Of a stretch of DNA of 40,868 nucleotides, positions 1 through 8,589 are shown in pieces. The notes beneath the pieces are model-generated. The model searched no databases and was not told the DNA's origin. It saw nothing but the letters and a program-made list of their open reading frames with translations. Source of the stretch: Planctomycetaceae bacterium (GTDB lineage: Bacteria; Planctomycetota; Planctomycetia; Planctomycetales; Planctomycetaceae); NCBI GenBank assembly GCA_029259845.1, contig JAJDEI010000098.1, forward strand, positions 1-40,868, written 5' to 3'. Numbering within the stretch: the first letter of the stretch is position 1; every line of letters starts with the position of its first letter. Both the position numbers and the translations under genes were made by a program.

Positions 1-1823
1 GGTGAGAAGTTGGCGTCCGGGATCGCGAGCAAGTCGTCCCCCTCACCGCCGCGAAGGACGTCGTCCCCCCCATCAGAAATAAGCGTGTCATTACCGCGCC
101 CACCAACGAGGACATCAACCACAGCGGCTCCCTGATCGGCGATCAGAACGTTCGCACCCCCATCACCGACCTGCGTCTCTACACCCCCGGTGAAGTTCCC
201 ACCGAACACGACGTAGGTCTCACCGGCGTCTACGAGAGCACCAGAGCCTCCGAAGTGGGCCCCGATGATCAGATCATCGAATCCGTCCCCGTTGACATCC
301 CCTGCACCGCTCACACCGGAGCCTGAGCGGTCGCCGGCGTCGATGCCGTCCAACCGGAAGCCGTTGGTGCCATTCAGCGACGACAACTCAAACGCAGCCG
401 CAAAACCGCTTGGCTTCCCGAATATCACATAGGTCTCTCCGACATTGCCAATGCCGCCCTTACGCGCCCGATTGGCTCCGATAATGAGGTCATCAAAACC
501 GTCCCCGTTAACATCCCCGGCGCCGCTCACATTCAACCCGGAGAAATCCCCACCGTCGACTCCAGCCAGCGCGAAGCCGTTCGTGCCGTCCAACGTGGCG
601 ACATCAAACACGGGCGCGAACCCGCCAGCTGCGCCGAACACGACGTAACTCTCGCCCGCGTCGACAAGCCCACCGGGATCCGTGAGGTAAGCTCCAAGGA
701 TCACGTCATCGAAACCGTCCCCGTTGACGTCCCCCGCAGCGCTGACGGAAAAAGCGAAAGCGTCTCTCGTATCCGTCGCATCCATGCGAAAGCCGTTTGT
801 CCCGTCCAGAGTTGCCAGATCCAACACGGGCGCGAAACCGCTTTTCGCTCCGAACACCACATAGGCCTTCTCCGATTGATTGTCCCTGCCGTACGGTCCG
901 ATGATCAGGTCATCGAAGCCGTCGCCATTCACGTCACCAGCACTGCTGACGGAACCACCCAGTCGGTCGCCTTCGTTGAGGCCGTCCATCCGAAAACCGT
1001 TGGTGCCGTTCAGCGTCGACAGTTCGAATTGAGACGGGAACCCGCCGGACTTCCCGAACACCACATAACTCGCACCTGCGTAAGCTCTGCCGCCCGGATC
1101 GGCGTACATGGCGCCGAGGATCAGGTCGTCGAAACCGTCGCCGTTCACATCTCCCGCACCGCTGACGGACCAGCCCGAACGGTCATCTGCATCGATGCCG
1201 TTGAGTTGGAAGCCGTTCGCCCCGTCCAATGTGGAAGGGTCCAGCGTCGCGGGAAACCCGGCCGGTTTACCAAACACAAGATAAGTCTCACCGGAGCCGC
1301 TACCATTCGGATCCCCGCCAGGTGCGCCAACGATGAGATCGTCGAAGCCGTCTCCGTTCACGTCCCCCGCACTGCTCACGGTGAAACCCAGGACATCTCT
1401 CTCATCGAGTCCAAGCAACTGAAAGCCGTTCGTTCCATCCAAAGCGGACAGCGGCTGCGAGGCGGGGAATCCTCCGGCTGCCCCGAACACGACAAAGGCC
1501 TTTCCGACACGGTCCACGCCGCCGTCATCCGTAAGGTGAGCCCCGATGATCACGTCATCGAAGCCGTCGCCGTTGACATCACCTGCGCTGCTTACTGAAT
1601 AGCCCGAGACACCGTCACGGTCGATGCCGTCCAGGCGAAAGCCGTTGGTGCCGTCGAGGGTGGACAGGTCCACTGGGTGCGGGGCGGAGAGCAGGGTGCG
1701 GATTTCCAGGACTTCTGCGGCTGTGGGGAGGCCCGTGCTGAGGGCGCGGCGGCGGGTTCGTGCGCGGCGTCCAATTCGGTGACCGTTGAGAAGACCTCGA
1801 ATTCCAAGTGCGGACAGCTTCAC
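1..1823 (-). CDS. FG-GAP repeat / calcium-binding-repeat surface protein (3' end beyond window)
   Basis: The reading frame is open from a GTG at 1823 to the left edge, so the C-terminus is missing. The start is chosen because GGGAG lies 8 nt upstream. The N-terminus is basic and carries a planctomycete-type LExRxLLS motif (LEIRTLLS, about residues 41-48), which is typical of exported proteins of this phylum. Seven tandem modules of about 71 residues follow. Each contains a GDVNGDGFDD calcium-loop motif, then an I(I/L/V)GA strand and a YVVFG-like strand, which is the FG-GAP/integrin-alpha pattern. Seven modules would fit one seven-bladed beta-propeller. After the seventh (below about position 200) the sequence changes to GGxGND and GGEGDD repeats, which resemble RTX-type calcium-binding repeats. 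The likely role is a secreted, calcium-stabilised adhesion or surface protein. The ligand is unknown. Confidence 0.85.
   Translation of the reverse strand, partial: MKLSALGIRGLLNGHRIGRRARTRRRALSTGLPTAAEVLEIRTLLSAPHPVDLSTLDGTNGFRLDGIDRDGVSGYSVSSAGDVNGDGFDDVIIGAHLTDDGGVDRVGKAFVVFGAAGGFPASQPLSALDGTNGFQLLGLDERDVLGFTVSSAGDVNGDGFDDLIVGAPGGDPNGSGSGETYLVFGKPAGFPATLDPSTLDGANGFQLNGIDADDRSGWSVSGAGDVNGDGFDDLILGAMYADPGGRAYAGASYVVFGKSGGFPSQFELSTLNGTNGFRMDGLNEGDRLGGSVSSAGDVNGDGFDDLIIGPYGRDNQSEKAYVVFGAKSGFAPVLDLATLDGTNGFRMDATDTRDAFAFSVSAAGDVNGDGFDDVILGAYLTDPGGLVDAGESYVVFGAAGGFAPVFDVATLDGTNGFALAGVDGGDFSGLNVSGAGDVNGDGFDDLIIGANRARKGGIGNVGETYVIFGKPSGFAAAFELSSLNGTNGFRLDGIDAGDRSGSGVSGAGDVNGDGFDDLIIGAHFGGSGALVDAGETYVVFGGNFTGGVETQVGDGGANVLIADQGAAVVDVLVGGRGNDTLISDGGDDVLRGGEGDDLLAIPDANFS
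262..1590 (-). repeat. Seven tandem ~215-bp FG-GAP coding modules
   Basis: The segments encoding GDVNGDGFDD recur with low ends near 262, 485, 700, 902, 1120, 1330 and 1550, a spacing of roughly 205-220 bp. The units have diverged at the nucleotide level but keep the motif codons, so this is an old internal duplication within one gene, not a mobile repeat or CRISPR array. Confidence 0.8.
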
Positions 1824-2195
1824 GTCGGTCACTCCCAGTCAGGTTGCCGCAGAATGCGATTCCCGGACGGCAGACCGACCGACCCGGAATCTGAAGGAAT
1901 CCCGACCATTAGATGCCCCCCTGCCCCCCCCCTGTCAACCGATTTTGACATTTCGTATGGGCCCTGTGCGAGCACGCCGCGCCAGCTGCGGGGAGAATAA
2001 CCTCGTTGCCAAACTCCATTTGGGAACGCAATTCCGCGATACTTTGATTCGCGAGCGGCAAAGCAGAGCTTTGCAGGACGTGTGTTCCCCAGCCGGAGCT
2101 TGGGAACAAGTGATGTCTTTCGTGCTTCAAACGGCTAACGTGTTCCCTGCTTTGCAATTTGCAATCCCCGCCATGCGGGCGTCACCTGGGTCGCA
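1824..2195. repeat. Intergenic region with two adjacent small hairpins (candidate dispersed repeat)
   Basis: No convincing gene is present in these 372 bases. Two neighbouring hairpins are visible. GCAAAG (2058-2063) pairs with CTTTGC (2069-2074). TTCCCCAGC (2085-2093) pairs with GCTTGGGAA (2098-2106) with one mismatch. The region probably holds the promoter of the FG-GAP gene, but no clear -35/-10 could be picked. Assignment to a dispersed repeat family is a guess, because no second copy lies in this window. Confidence 0.35.
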
Positions 2196-3569
2196 TCACG
2201 CTTCAATCGGCCCCTGCTCGCGAGCCTTTCGGTACAACTCCCGCCAGCGCGAGGTGCCGTCGTCCGGGACGAGGCGCGTGTCGGCACCGGCGGCGAAGTA
2301 GGGATACTTCCCCTGGTTTGCGGCGGTCAGCATGAAGTTTACCTTGCCGTTGTTGGCCGTGTACATGCGGCGTCCGTCAGCCCACGTTGTCTCGATCAGA
2401 CGTTCCGGTTCCGGACGTGATTCCGGCTTGGGGACTTTCCGCTTCTCGACGAGGTCCCGGTCGACCTCGTAGCCGATGCCCGGCCGATCTGGAACGGCCG
2501 CCTTTCCTTCGGTGACGACGATTGGTGAAGTCAGCAGATCGTTCTTGAAGAGCTGATGGCAATTGACGGCCGGCCAGACGGCTTGCTTCAGTGCGCCGCC
2601 GAAGTGGAGCGAGTGAGCGGCGGTCAAACCGGCACCCACCAGTTGCAGCCAGAACGGCATCTGCACCTGTTCACAAAACCGCCCGGCGGCCATGCGTGCG
2701 GTCGCTCCCCGGCCGACGACAAAACCGTCGCAGCAGCCGGACTGCACCACGACTGGCGGCTTGGGCGTGCCATAGTGCATGGCGATGTTGACCCGTGTCT
2801 GATCAACGATCTCCCGGTTGCCTTTCACATCCGACTGGGGAATGGGAGTCTCGTAGATGTCGACCTGCGGGTACTTTTCGAGATCCTTCAGGATGGGCAG
2901 TCCCTGCTCGGCGGTCAGCAGCGTGTCGTTGAAGTCCATGTCGATTTTGAACTCGGGCGGCACGGCCTGCGTGGCCAGTTCCAACTGTTTGTAGACGTCG
3001 AACCAGGGGCGGCCCTTCGTCTTGTACGAGCGATAGCCGAGCCGCAGCGCCTCCTGGCAATCGGAAGCCATGTCGGCCGCCGACGTGTCGATGTTCCACC
3101 ACGAAAGCGGCGTTGTTTCGTGCACCTTGGGTCCTAACAGGGCATGTACGGGGACGTCGGCGGCGCGGCCGACCGCATCGAACAGGCCCATTTGCAGCCC
3201 CTCGCCCAAACTGTCGTCCCACATCATCTCGACCGCGTTTTTGCCGATGACCCGCTTCACGTCATCATCCGACGGCACCCCCCACGTGTAGTAGAGCATC
3301 GTCTCGCCCGTGCCCGTGACGCCGCAACGGAGCTTGACGTCGCAGATTTCGATGTACTTCCAGTGCGGAATCTCGCGGCTCATGGCCCGCAAGGGAACCG
3401 GACGATACTCCAATTCGACGGTCGTGCGGTCGACGCTGACGACCTCAAAGTGCTTGGCGCTGGCGACCGAGCCTGCGGCTCGGAGTGCGGAATGGCTGAA
3501 CCCCGACAATGCCAGCAGTGCCGTGGATTGCCCGGTTGATCGGAGGAACTGCCTGCGATTGAGGATCAT
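2196..3569 (-). CDS. Tat-exported enolase-superfamily enzyme (mandelate racemase/muconate lactonizing type)
   Basis: This 457-residue protein starts at the ATG at 3569, not at the more distal in-frame ATG at 3665. The choice places a twin-arginine signal (NRRQFLRSTG, residues 4-13, then a hydrophobic stretch) at the N-terminus, and an AAGGA lies just upstream. A capping domain covers about residues 40-150 and is followed by the barrel. The barrel shows a KxK pair (K183, K185), metal-ligand candidates D210 or D212 in KIDMDFND, and E240 in the YETP motif, as in muconate lactonizing and dipeptide epimerase-like enzymes. The C-terminal 80 residues extend beyond the usual fold. The predicted role is periplasmic Mg-dependent proton abstraction from a carboxylate such as a sugar acid. 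The substrate cannot be read from the sequence. It appears to stand alone. Confidence 0.85.
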   Translation of the reverse strand: MILNRRQFLRSTGQSTALLALSGFSHSALRAAGSVASAKHFEVVSVDRTTVELEYRPVPLRAMSREIPHWKYIEICDVKLRCGVTGTGETMLYYTWGVPSDDDVKRVIGKNAVEMMWDDSLGEGLQMGLFDAVGRAADVPVHALLGPKVHETTPLSWWNIDTSAADMASDCQEALRLGYRSYKTKGRPWFDVYKQLELATQAVPPEFKIDMDFNDTLLTAEQGLPILKDLEKYPQVDIYETPIPQSDVKGNREIVDQTRVNIAMHYGTPKPPVVVQSGCCDGFVVGRGATARMAAGRFCEQVQMPFWLQLVGAGLTAAHSLHFGGALKQAVWPAVNCHQLFKNDLLTSPIVVTEGKAAVPDRPGIGYEVDRDLVEKRKVPKPESRPEPERLIETTWADGRRMYTANNGKVNFMLTAANQGKYPYFAAGADTRLVPDDGTSRWRELYRKAREQGPIEA

Positions 3570-3836
3570 GGTCTTCCTTTGGAATCTTGCGGAGGAAATG
3601 CCGGCGGCCTGCGAGGACCGTTGAATACATGTGCACCGGAAAAACGCGGACTCCGGAGAGATCATGCGCTACGGCTGTGCCAACCGAGCCGCCGATGGGA
3701 AACGCACGGGTGTTTCGCTCTGCCCGGAGAACCGTGGTTCGCGAAATGGGCTTGTGCAGCGGGCTGTCGGACATGAACGTTTCCATTGCAGCATACCGGC
3801 TACGGGGTCAGAGGACGATCGCACACACGGGAAAAC

Positions 3837-3993
3837 CAGGGCCATTCAAAGTTTCACTTTGGAGAAAACCGGTCGGGACAAGCTCTCTGGTAACCCGAAG
3901 CGTAAGCGAGGGACCGGACGTGAGTTTGCGATTCGTCCCTCGCTTACGCTTCGGGTTACCAGGTTGCCCAGATTCAATTTTTGAATGGCTCTG
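3837..3993 (+). repeat. 157-bp palindromic dispersed repeat, copy A
   Basis: The element starts with CAGGGCCATTCAAAG and ends with TTGAATGGCTCTG, so its tips are inverted. Inside, a perfect 24-bp inverted repeat pairs 3889-3912 with 3937-3960 around a 24-nt loop. Similar elements of the same length lie at 10751, 17886 and 20616. An inverted relative lies at 28501 and truncated ones at 10918 and 40669. The remainder of the 3570-4220 gap shows no convincing gene. ORFs that run through the palindrome are artefacts of it. Confidence 0.9.
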
Positions 3994-4220
3994 ACGGGAA
4001 AACTGTTCGGTCAATGCGGGGACGGCCCCCCGTCGGCGGGAGGGGCGGCCAGGAACTGCTGTGCCCGAATCCCACAAACAGCCTGGTTGAAGATTGAACG
4101 GCGACTCACGATTCGCTTAAGATAGAGTCCCACGTGGCCGTGGTTCATGTCCTCCCAGTTTCTGTTCGCCGATTCGTGGCTTCATTTCCCTTGGGACGGT
4201 CCTTGAAGTCTAGGGATTCC

Positions 4221-5273
4221 ATGCAGCGCTGGTTCTCGATGCCTGTGCGCATCGCCGTGCTCGCCGTCCTGGTCGAGTTCGGGATCGTTGCGCAGGGATG
4301 GTCACAGGAGCAGCGGTCGTCGTCCGGCGTTGGCGAAGCCGCCGAGGACGCTTCGCAAGACTCGTCTCCGGCACAAGCCGACGAGACCGCGGACGTTTCC
4401 CTGTTGCCCGACGGAAGGTTGTCCGGAGACCTTTGGAAGTTCATTTGCCGCGACAAAGAGTCAAAGCTCGCCGGCACATGGAGCGTCCAAAAATCGGACG
4501 GCGAAGCGGTGCTCGTCTGCCGGGGCGAGCCGTACGGCTATCTAAATACGACCAAGGCCTTCGCAGACTTCCAGTTGTCGCTCGAATGGAAATTCCCCGT
4601 CGACGAAAACGGCAACAGCGGCATCCTGCTCTACACCAACGGCCATGAGAAGGACAAAATCTGGCCGACGGCGATCCAGGTCCAACTGCACCAGCCGGCA
4701 TGTGGCGCCATCTTTCCCAGTGGGGACGCTAAGACCGACAACGAAATCCGGGATGTTCGCGATGCGTGCAAGACCGTCAATCAATGGAATTCTTGTGAAA
4801 TTACCAGCATCGCCGGTCGCATTTCCGTAGAGATGAATGGAAAGAAGGTCGGTGTCGTCACGGGCTGCACTCCCCAAAAAGGGGGAATCGCCCTCCAGAG
4901 TGAGGGCTCGGAAATCCACTTCCGCAGGATTCGGGTGAAGGAGTTGCGTCGGGGAGACGTTTCGCTCCGCTCCGTCGGCTGGAGTCCCGCTTCCTGCATT
5001 TGGACGTTCGGAGCCGACCGTTTCCTTGCGTTTCCGCCTCCGGAAGCGGGTCCGGGAGCGACCAGAATCACAACCACGGTTAAGTTCCGTCGCCCACATT
5101 CCCACCGAATGAGTTCGCGATATGTGGTTTACCGAAACCCCTTGGCCGCCAATCATTATTCTCTCCGTGTTCGCCATCACGAGCGCCTCATGGTGGATCT
5201 CCCGGCGGCAGCTTCGGTATCTCATTACGACATTGATTTGCGGGGCCGCAATCGCCGGCACCTACATCGCTGA
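4221..5273 (+). CDS. Secreted DUF1080 (3-keto-disaccharide hydrolase-like) protein with anomalous C-terminal tail
   Basis: The ATG at 4221 (AGGGA 4 nt upstream) gives a Sec-type signal peptide of about 27 residues ending near GWSQ. An acidic, low-complexity linker follows, then a DUF1080/concanavalin-like beta-sandwich over about residues 60-242. It is recognisable by LPDGRLSG.LWKFI, the NSGILLYT segment, WNSCEI, and the closing IHFRRIRVKEL. Such domains in planctomycetes are linked to glycan binding or to 3-keto-glycoside hydrolysis. The family normally ends right after that last strand. Here the frame continues for about 109 further codons of arginine-rich, unstructured-looking sequence and overlaps the next gene by 152 bp in another frame. 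The tail may reflect loss of the native stop codon or a frameshift near 4946. An in-frame ATG at 4134 exists but would bury the signal peptide. Confidence 0.75.
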   Translation: MQRWFSMPVRIAVLAVLVEFGIVAQGWSQEQRSSSGVGEAAEDASQDSSPAQADETADVSLLPDGRLSGDLWKFICRDKESKLAGTWSVQKSDGEAVLVCRGEPYGYLNTTKAFADFQLSLEWKFPVDENGNSGILLYTNGHEKDKIWPTAIQVQLHQPACGAIFPSGDAKTDNEIRDVRDACKTVNQWNSCEITSIAGRISVEMNGKKVGVVTGCTPQKGGIALQSEGSEIHFRRIRVKELRRGDVSLRSVGWSPASCIWTFGADRFLAFPPPEAGPGATRITTTVKFRRPHSHRMSSRYVVYRNPLAANHYSLRVRHHERLMVDLPAAASVSHYDIDLRGRNRRHLHR

Positions 5274-5673
5274 GCGGTTGATCATCAGCGACCGGGAACG
5301 AATCGAAGCGACCGTCTTCGACATGGCCGCCGCGTTCGACCATCGGGACGAAAACGGAGTTCTCAGTCGCATCTCTCCGCGGCAGGATGAGTTGAGGCAA
5401 CTCGTCAAGTGGGGATTTGCAACCGTCACCGACGTTGACAACCTCCGCATCACCGATGTCTCCGCTGAGATGCTCTCTCAAGGCTCACGTGCCCGTTGCC
5501 ACTTTCGGGCCAACGGGCGTTTCGAAGTGATCGGCTTTGGCGACATCGGGCACCAGGCCACGCGTTGGGAGTTGACGTGGCAACGGGAAGGGGGCGAGTG
5601 GAAGATCATTCGCATTCGGCGGCTCGACCCCATCACGGGAGAAGAGATGGATCAGCGTGCCGCCCGCGAATGA
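5122..5673 (+). CDS. Membrane-anchored NTF2-like protein
   Basis: This is a 183-residue protein. Two hydrophobic segments (about residues 9-25 and 33-50) are separated by a short basic loop. They are followed by a soluble domain of about 115 residues that begins RIEATVFDMAAAFDHRD and ends in WELTWQREGGEWKI. This pattern, an N-terminal helix then a curved sheet with a late W-x-W...G-x-W-x-I, resembles NTF2/SnoaL-like folds. No enzyme residues are evident, so a small-molecule or protein-binding role at the inner membrane is inferred only from the fold. The start codon lies inside the 3' part of the preceding DUF1080 reading frame, and the ribosome binding site is weak. The hydrophobic segments support the start at 5122. 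Confidence 0.6.
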   Translation: MWFTETPWPPIIILSVFAITSASWWISRRQLRYLITTLICGAAIAGTYIAERLIISDRERIEATVFDMAAAFDHRDENGVLSRISPRQDELRQLVKWGFATVTDVDNLRITDVSAEMLSQGSRARCHFRANGRFEVIGFGDIGHQATRWELTWQREGGEWKIIRIRRLDPITGEEMDQRAARE

Positions 5674-5845
5674 TTGCCGCACTCGATCTTCGTCGCGCAC
5701 GCAGCCGATCAATCTGCTCCGGACCGTGCCACCTTCGTCGCTTCGTCATTCCGAGTCTCCTGGCCCTCACGGGCGGTTGAGACTCTCATAACCGATGGAT
5801 CAGGAAATGGGGAGCACGCCCCCCCCTCACCAGCCCCCCCGTTCG

Positions 5846-8368
5846 TCACCGCGCCGCAGCCCATTCGTCGACGGCCATCGCCCCCGAGGACGCAATCCGC
5901 ACCGTAATCGCCCCGGAGCAGCGCGTGGAAAGGACACGTTCCGCCTGATTGTAAACACCCCGCAGGTCAGCGGCTCTCCTGGCGTCGCCCCCACTGATGA
6001 CGACAAGCCGCGGCGACGCCCACTCATTGAGAGCGATCGGGTTCGCTTTCGGGCTGCCGTGGTGGGGCGACAGCATCAAATCGGCCTTTTCCTTCTGGAG
6101 TTGCAGCAACTCAGCGAGCCCGTCCCGTTCGAGGTCACCGGTCAACAGCACCGTGCGGTTCGCGTAGCGGATCCGCAGCACGAGGCTGTTCGCGTTATCG
6201 TGTTCGCTCCTCCAGCGCGGTGGTGGATGCAGGACCGTCAGTTCCACCTCCACGCCGCCCAGCCGGAGCCGGTCCGACTGTTGCAACAAGCGGATCGGAA
6301 CCCTCTCACGGCTCGCCGCTTCACACAGGGCGGCGACCGGCTCCTGGTCAAAATCCAGGAACGACGGACTGCAACACAGCGTTCCGACCGGCATTGTCTG
6401 CATCAGCCCCGCTGCGGCGTTGAAATGGTCGACGTCCGCATGCGAAATGAGGATCGCGTCAAGTTGTGTGATATCCCGCTCCCAGAGAGCGTTCCGGATG
6501 ATGTCCTCTCCGCGCTGCGCGTTGGCGAACATGCCCGCGTCATAAAGCAGCGTCTCTCCGCCGGGCAGTTCGACCACAACCGCGCATCCGTGGCCGACCG
6601 CCAGGAACGTACAGCGCAGCCCGTCGCGCCGCTGCGGCAGGAACGGAACAGCAAGTCCGACAACAACCCAGACGGACACTCCCCTCCATGCCCAGCGCCG
6701 GAGCCGATGCCCCGGGCGGATGACGGTCGCAGCCGTGAGCATCGTGTAGAAGCCGACAAGCCACCAATCCGACGGTCCGGCAACCGACGCGTGCCCGACG
6801 TCAATCTGCGCGGCCGCGCCGACCACGTCCTGCAGCCGTTGCAGCAACCAGTCAAACGCAGCCGCCGGCCAGCGCACGATCCACGGAGCCATCAACCCGC
6901 ACAACAGCGTTGTAAACCCGAACCAAAGCACCACGCCCACATACGGCAACAGCACGACGTTCAAAAGAAATCCCACCGGAGCCACAATGTGAAACCGGGC
7001 GGCCACCAGCGGCATCGTCACAAACCAGATGGCTGCCGTGATCACATATCCCTCAGCCAGGAAACGGAGAGCATTCCGAGCGAGTCCCGGCTCTCTGTCG
7101 AACAGCCACTCCTTCCAGAATGGCCGCCACGGATCATTCCGCCAGCGACCAATGACTGACACACCCCAGCCGATCGCCAGCACCGCCAGAAACGACAACT
7201 GCGTTCCCACATCGAACAGATCGGTCGGGTTGATCAGCAACACGGTTGCCGCACAGACGGCGATGAGATTCATCCCCCCTGCACGGCGGAACCACGGCCA
7301 ACCAGCGGCCACTGTGACCGCCAGAACACTCGCCCGGATGACCGGCGGGCGATGATTTGTCACGAAGGCGTACGCCAGAACGCCCAGCATCACCACGAAC
7401 GTCGTCATCGGCACGGAAACGTTGAGCATGCGGCAACACACCAGCAACAGGCCCGCCAGAATCCCGACATGCAGGCCAGAGATTGCCAGCAGATGCACCG
7501 TGCCGCTTTCGGCGAACGCTTCCCGGACATCCTGCGGCAGCAGCGACCGGTCTCCCAACAACAGCGAGACCGCAAGCGGCGCCGAGCGGCGGTCGAGGTG
7601 ACCGATGAGAATTTCTTCGCACTCATCTCGCAACCTCGCACGAAACCGGGCGATGCGACCGTTCACGTGCGGTTCCAGCACCTGCACCGCTTCCGGATGC
7701 TCGACATCCAGCAGGCAGCGAATACCCGCGCGACGCAGGTACGAGCGATAGTCGAACCCGCCGGGGTTCTGCACGCCGCGCGGCTCAAAGAGACGGCCGG
7801 TCACCTCGACTCGGTCGCCCACGTTGGCGTGCAACAAATGCCCCGTCGCAAACAATTGCACGCGTCCCGCCGTCGGAATGCTGCCGGCCAGTCCAACCAG
7901 ACTCTCGCACCTCAGGAGACATTGGCTGCGATCGATCCGCATCCAGGGCGGCGTCATGCGCGAACGATCGGCAGCCCGAATTGTCACCGGCGAGCCGATC
8001 ACGCCGACGAGCTTGACCGGGACCGGTTCGCTCGCCGCATAACGGCTCACGTCGTGCGGGCTCTGGGCGGACCAGCGCAGCGCATGCCGCGCCCCTCCCA
8101 GAGCACAACAGGTGGCTAACAGCAGCAGCGTTGCGGAGCGGGCTCCTCCCCACCGGTTCGCAAGCCAGCTGCAGGCCAACGCACAGACGGCGATTCCGAT
8201 CCAGAGAACGCCCGCAAGGTCGGCCAATCGGTCGGAGACGATTCCAGCAATCAAGGCCAGCGCGACCGGGACCGCCGGGGCGCGCACTCCGGCCAGGATC
8301 CCCGAAGGGACGGTTTGCTCAGGCAGCGCCGCAGCGGGCGTGATTCCGGAATTCTCGGCCATCCGCAT
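5846..8368 (-). CDS. comEC: ComEC/Rec2-family DNA uptake channel
   Basis: At 840 residues the protein is of normal length for a full three-domain ComEC. Residues about 30-100 form N-terminal membrane segments. Residues about 110-230 are the DUF4131/OB-like domain (EVTGRLFEPRGVQNPGGFD). The competence domain follows with its signature HLLAISGLHVG at 292-302 and many helices to about 580. The C-terminal metallo-beta-lactamase domain has D610, HADVDH at 643-648, TGD near 743-745 and SPHHGS near 777-782. The metal-binding motif is therefore intact, unlike some relatives that have lost it. The protein is expected to sit in the inner membrane and to pass single-stranded DNA into the cytoplasm, degrading the other strand. 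It is convergent with the preceding plus-strand gene. The 172-bp gap between them shows no terminator I could identify. Confidence 0.95.
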   Translation of the reverse strand: MRMAENSGITPAAALPEQTVPSGILAGVRAPAVPVALALIAGIVSDRLADLAGVLWIGIAVCALACSWLANRWGGARSATLLLLATCCALGGARHALRWSAQSPHDVSRYAASEPVPVKLVGVIGSPVTIRAADRSRMTPPWMRIDRSQCLLRCESLVGLAGSIPTAGRVQLFATGHLLHANVGDRVEVTGRLFEPRGVQNPGGFDYRSYLRRAGIRCLLDVEHPEAVQVLEPHVNGRIARFRARLRDECEEILIGHLDRRSAPLAVSLLLGDRSLLPQDVREAFAESGTVHLLAISGLHVGILAGLLLVCCRMLNVSVPMTTFVVMLGVLAYAFVTNHRPPVIRASVLAVTVAAGWPWFRRAGGMNLIAVCAATVLLINPTDLFDVGTQLSFLAVLAIGWGVSVIGRWRNDPWRPFWKEWLFDREPGLARNALRFLAEGYVITAAIWFVTMPLVAARFHIVAPVGFLLNVVLLPYVGVVLWFGFTTLLCGLMAPWIVRWPAAAFDWLLQRLQDVVGAAAQIDVGHASVAGPSDWWLVGFYTMLTAATVIRPGHRLRRWAWRGVSVWVVVGLAVPFLPQRRDGLRCTFLAVGHGCAVVVELPGGETLLYDAGMFANAQRGEDIIRNALWERDITQLDAILISHADVDHFNAAAGLMQTMPVGTLCCSPSFLDFDQEPVAALCEAASRERVPIRLLQQSDRLRLGGVEVELTVLHPPPRWRSEHDNANSLVLRIRYANRTVLLTGDLERDGLAELLQLQKEKADLMLSPHHGSPKANPIALNEWASPRLVVISGGDARRAADLRGVYNQAERVLSTRCSGAITVRIASSGAMAVDEWAAAR

Positions 8369-8432
8369 GGCCGCATGTTACCGTGATCCTCACACGGCTG
8401 GCGAGCGACCGGGGGCGGAGGCACGACTCATG

Positions 8433-8476
8433 AATCAGAGCCGCGCCCGTCAGGAAGCGGTCGATCACACGCGTTG
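8433..8476 (+). repeat. ~45-bp dispersed repeat, copy 1
   Basis: This segment (AATCAGAGCCGCG ... GGAAGCG, then CGATCACACGCGTTG) recurs at 26975-27033 with an internal 14-bp duplication there. It lies between birA and comEC. Both copies are intergenic. The function is unknown. Confidence 0.7.
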
Positions 8477-8589
8477 AGAGTTAGCAGGAGCGTTGCTTCC
8501 GTTCCCCACCGCTTCCGCACGTGCACGGCTCTGCTTCGTGCCCTCTCAGGTGATGCTCTCGAACGACAGCGTGACGCGGGGGCAGCCCT

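Noticed and set aside
262..1590. Possible CRISPR array because of regular spacing
   Set aside because: The period of about 215 bp, in-frame coding content and gradual divergence show protein repeats. No short identical repeats with unique spacers exist.
876..1598. 240-codon plus-strand ORF with a repeated VIEAV-type pattern
   Set aside because: The repeated pattern is the reverse strand of the GDVNGDGFDD codons of the FG-GAP gene.
3587..3994. Plus-strand ORFs of 117-135 codons ahead of the DUF1080 gene
   Set aside because: They run through the palindromic repeat and contain its characteristic false peptides.
5795..7159. 454-codon plus-strand ORF
   Set aside because: Antisense to the metallo-beta-lactamase part of comEC; the translation is Arg/Pro/His-rich without domain features.
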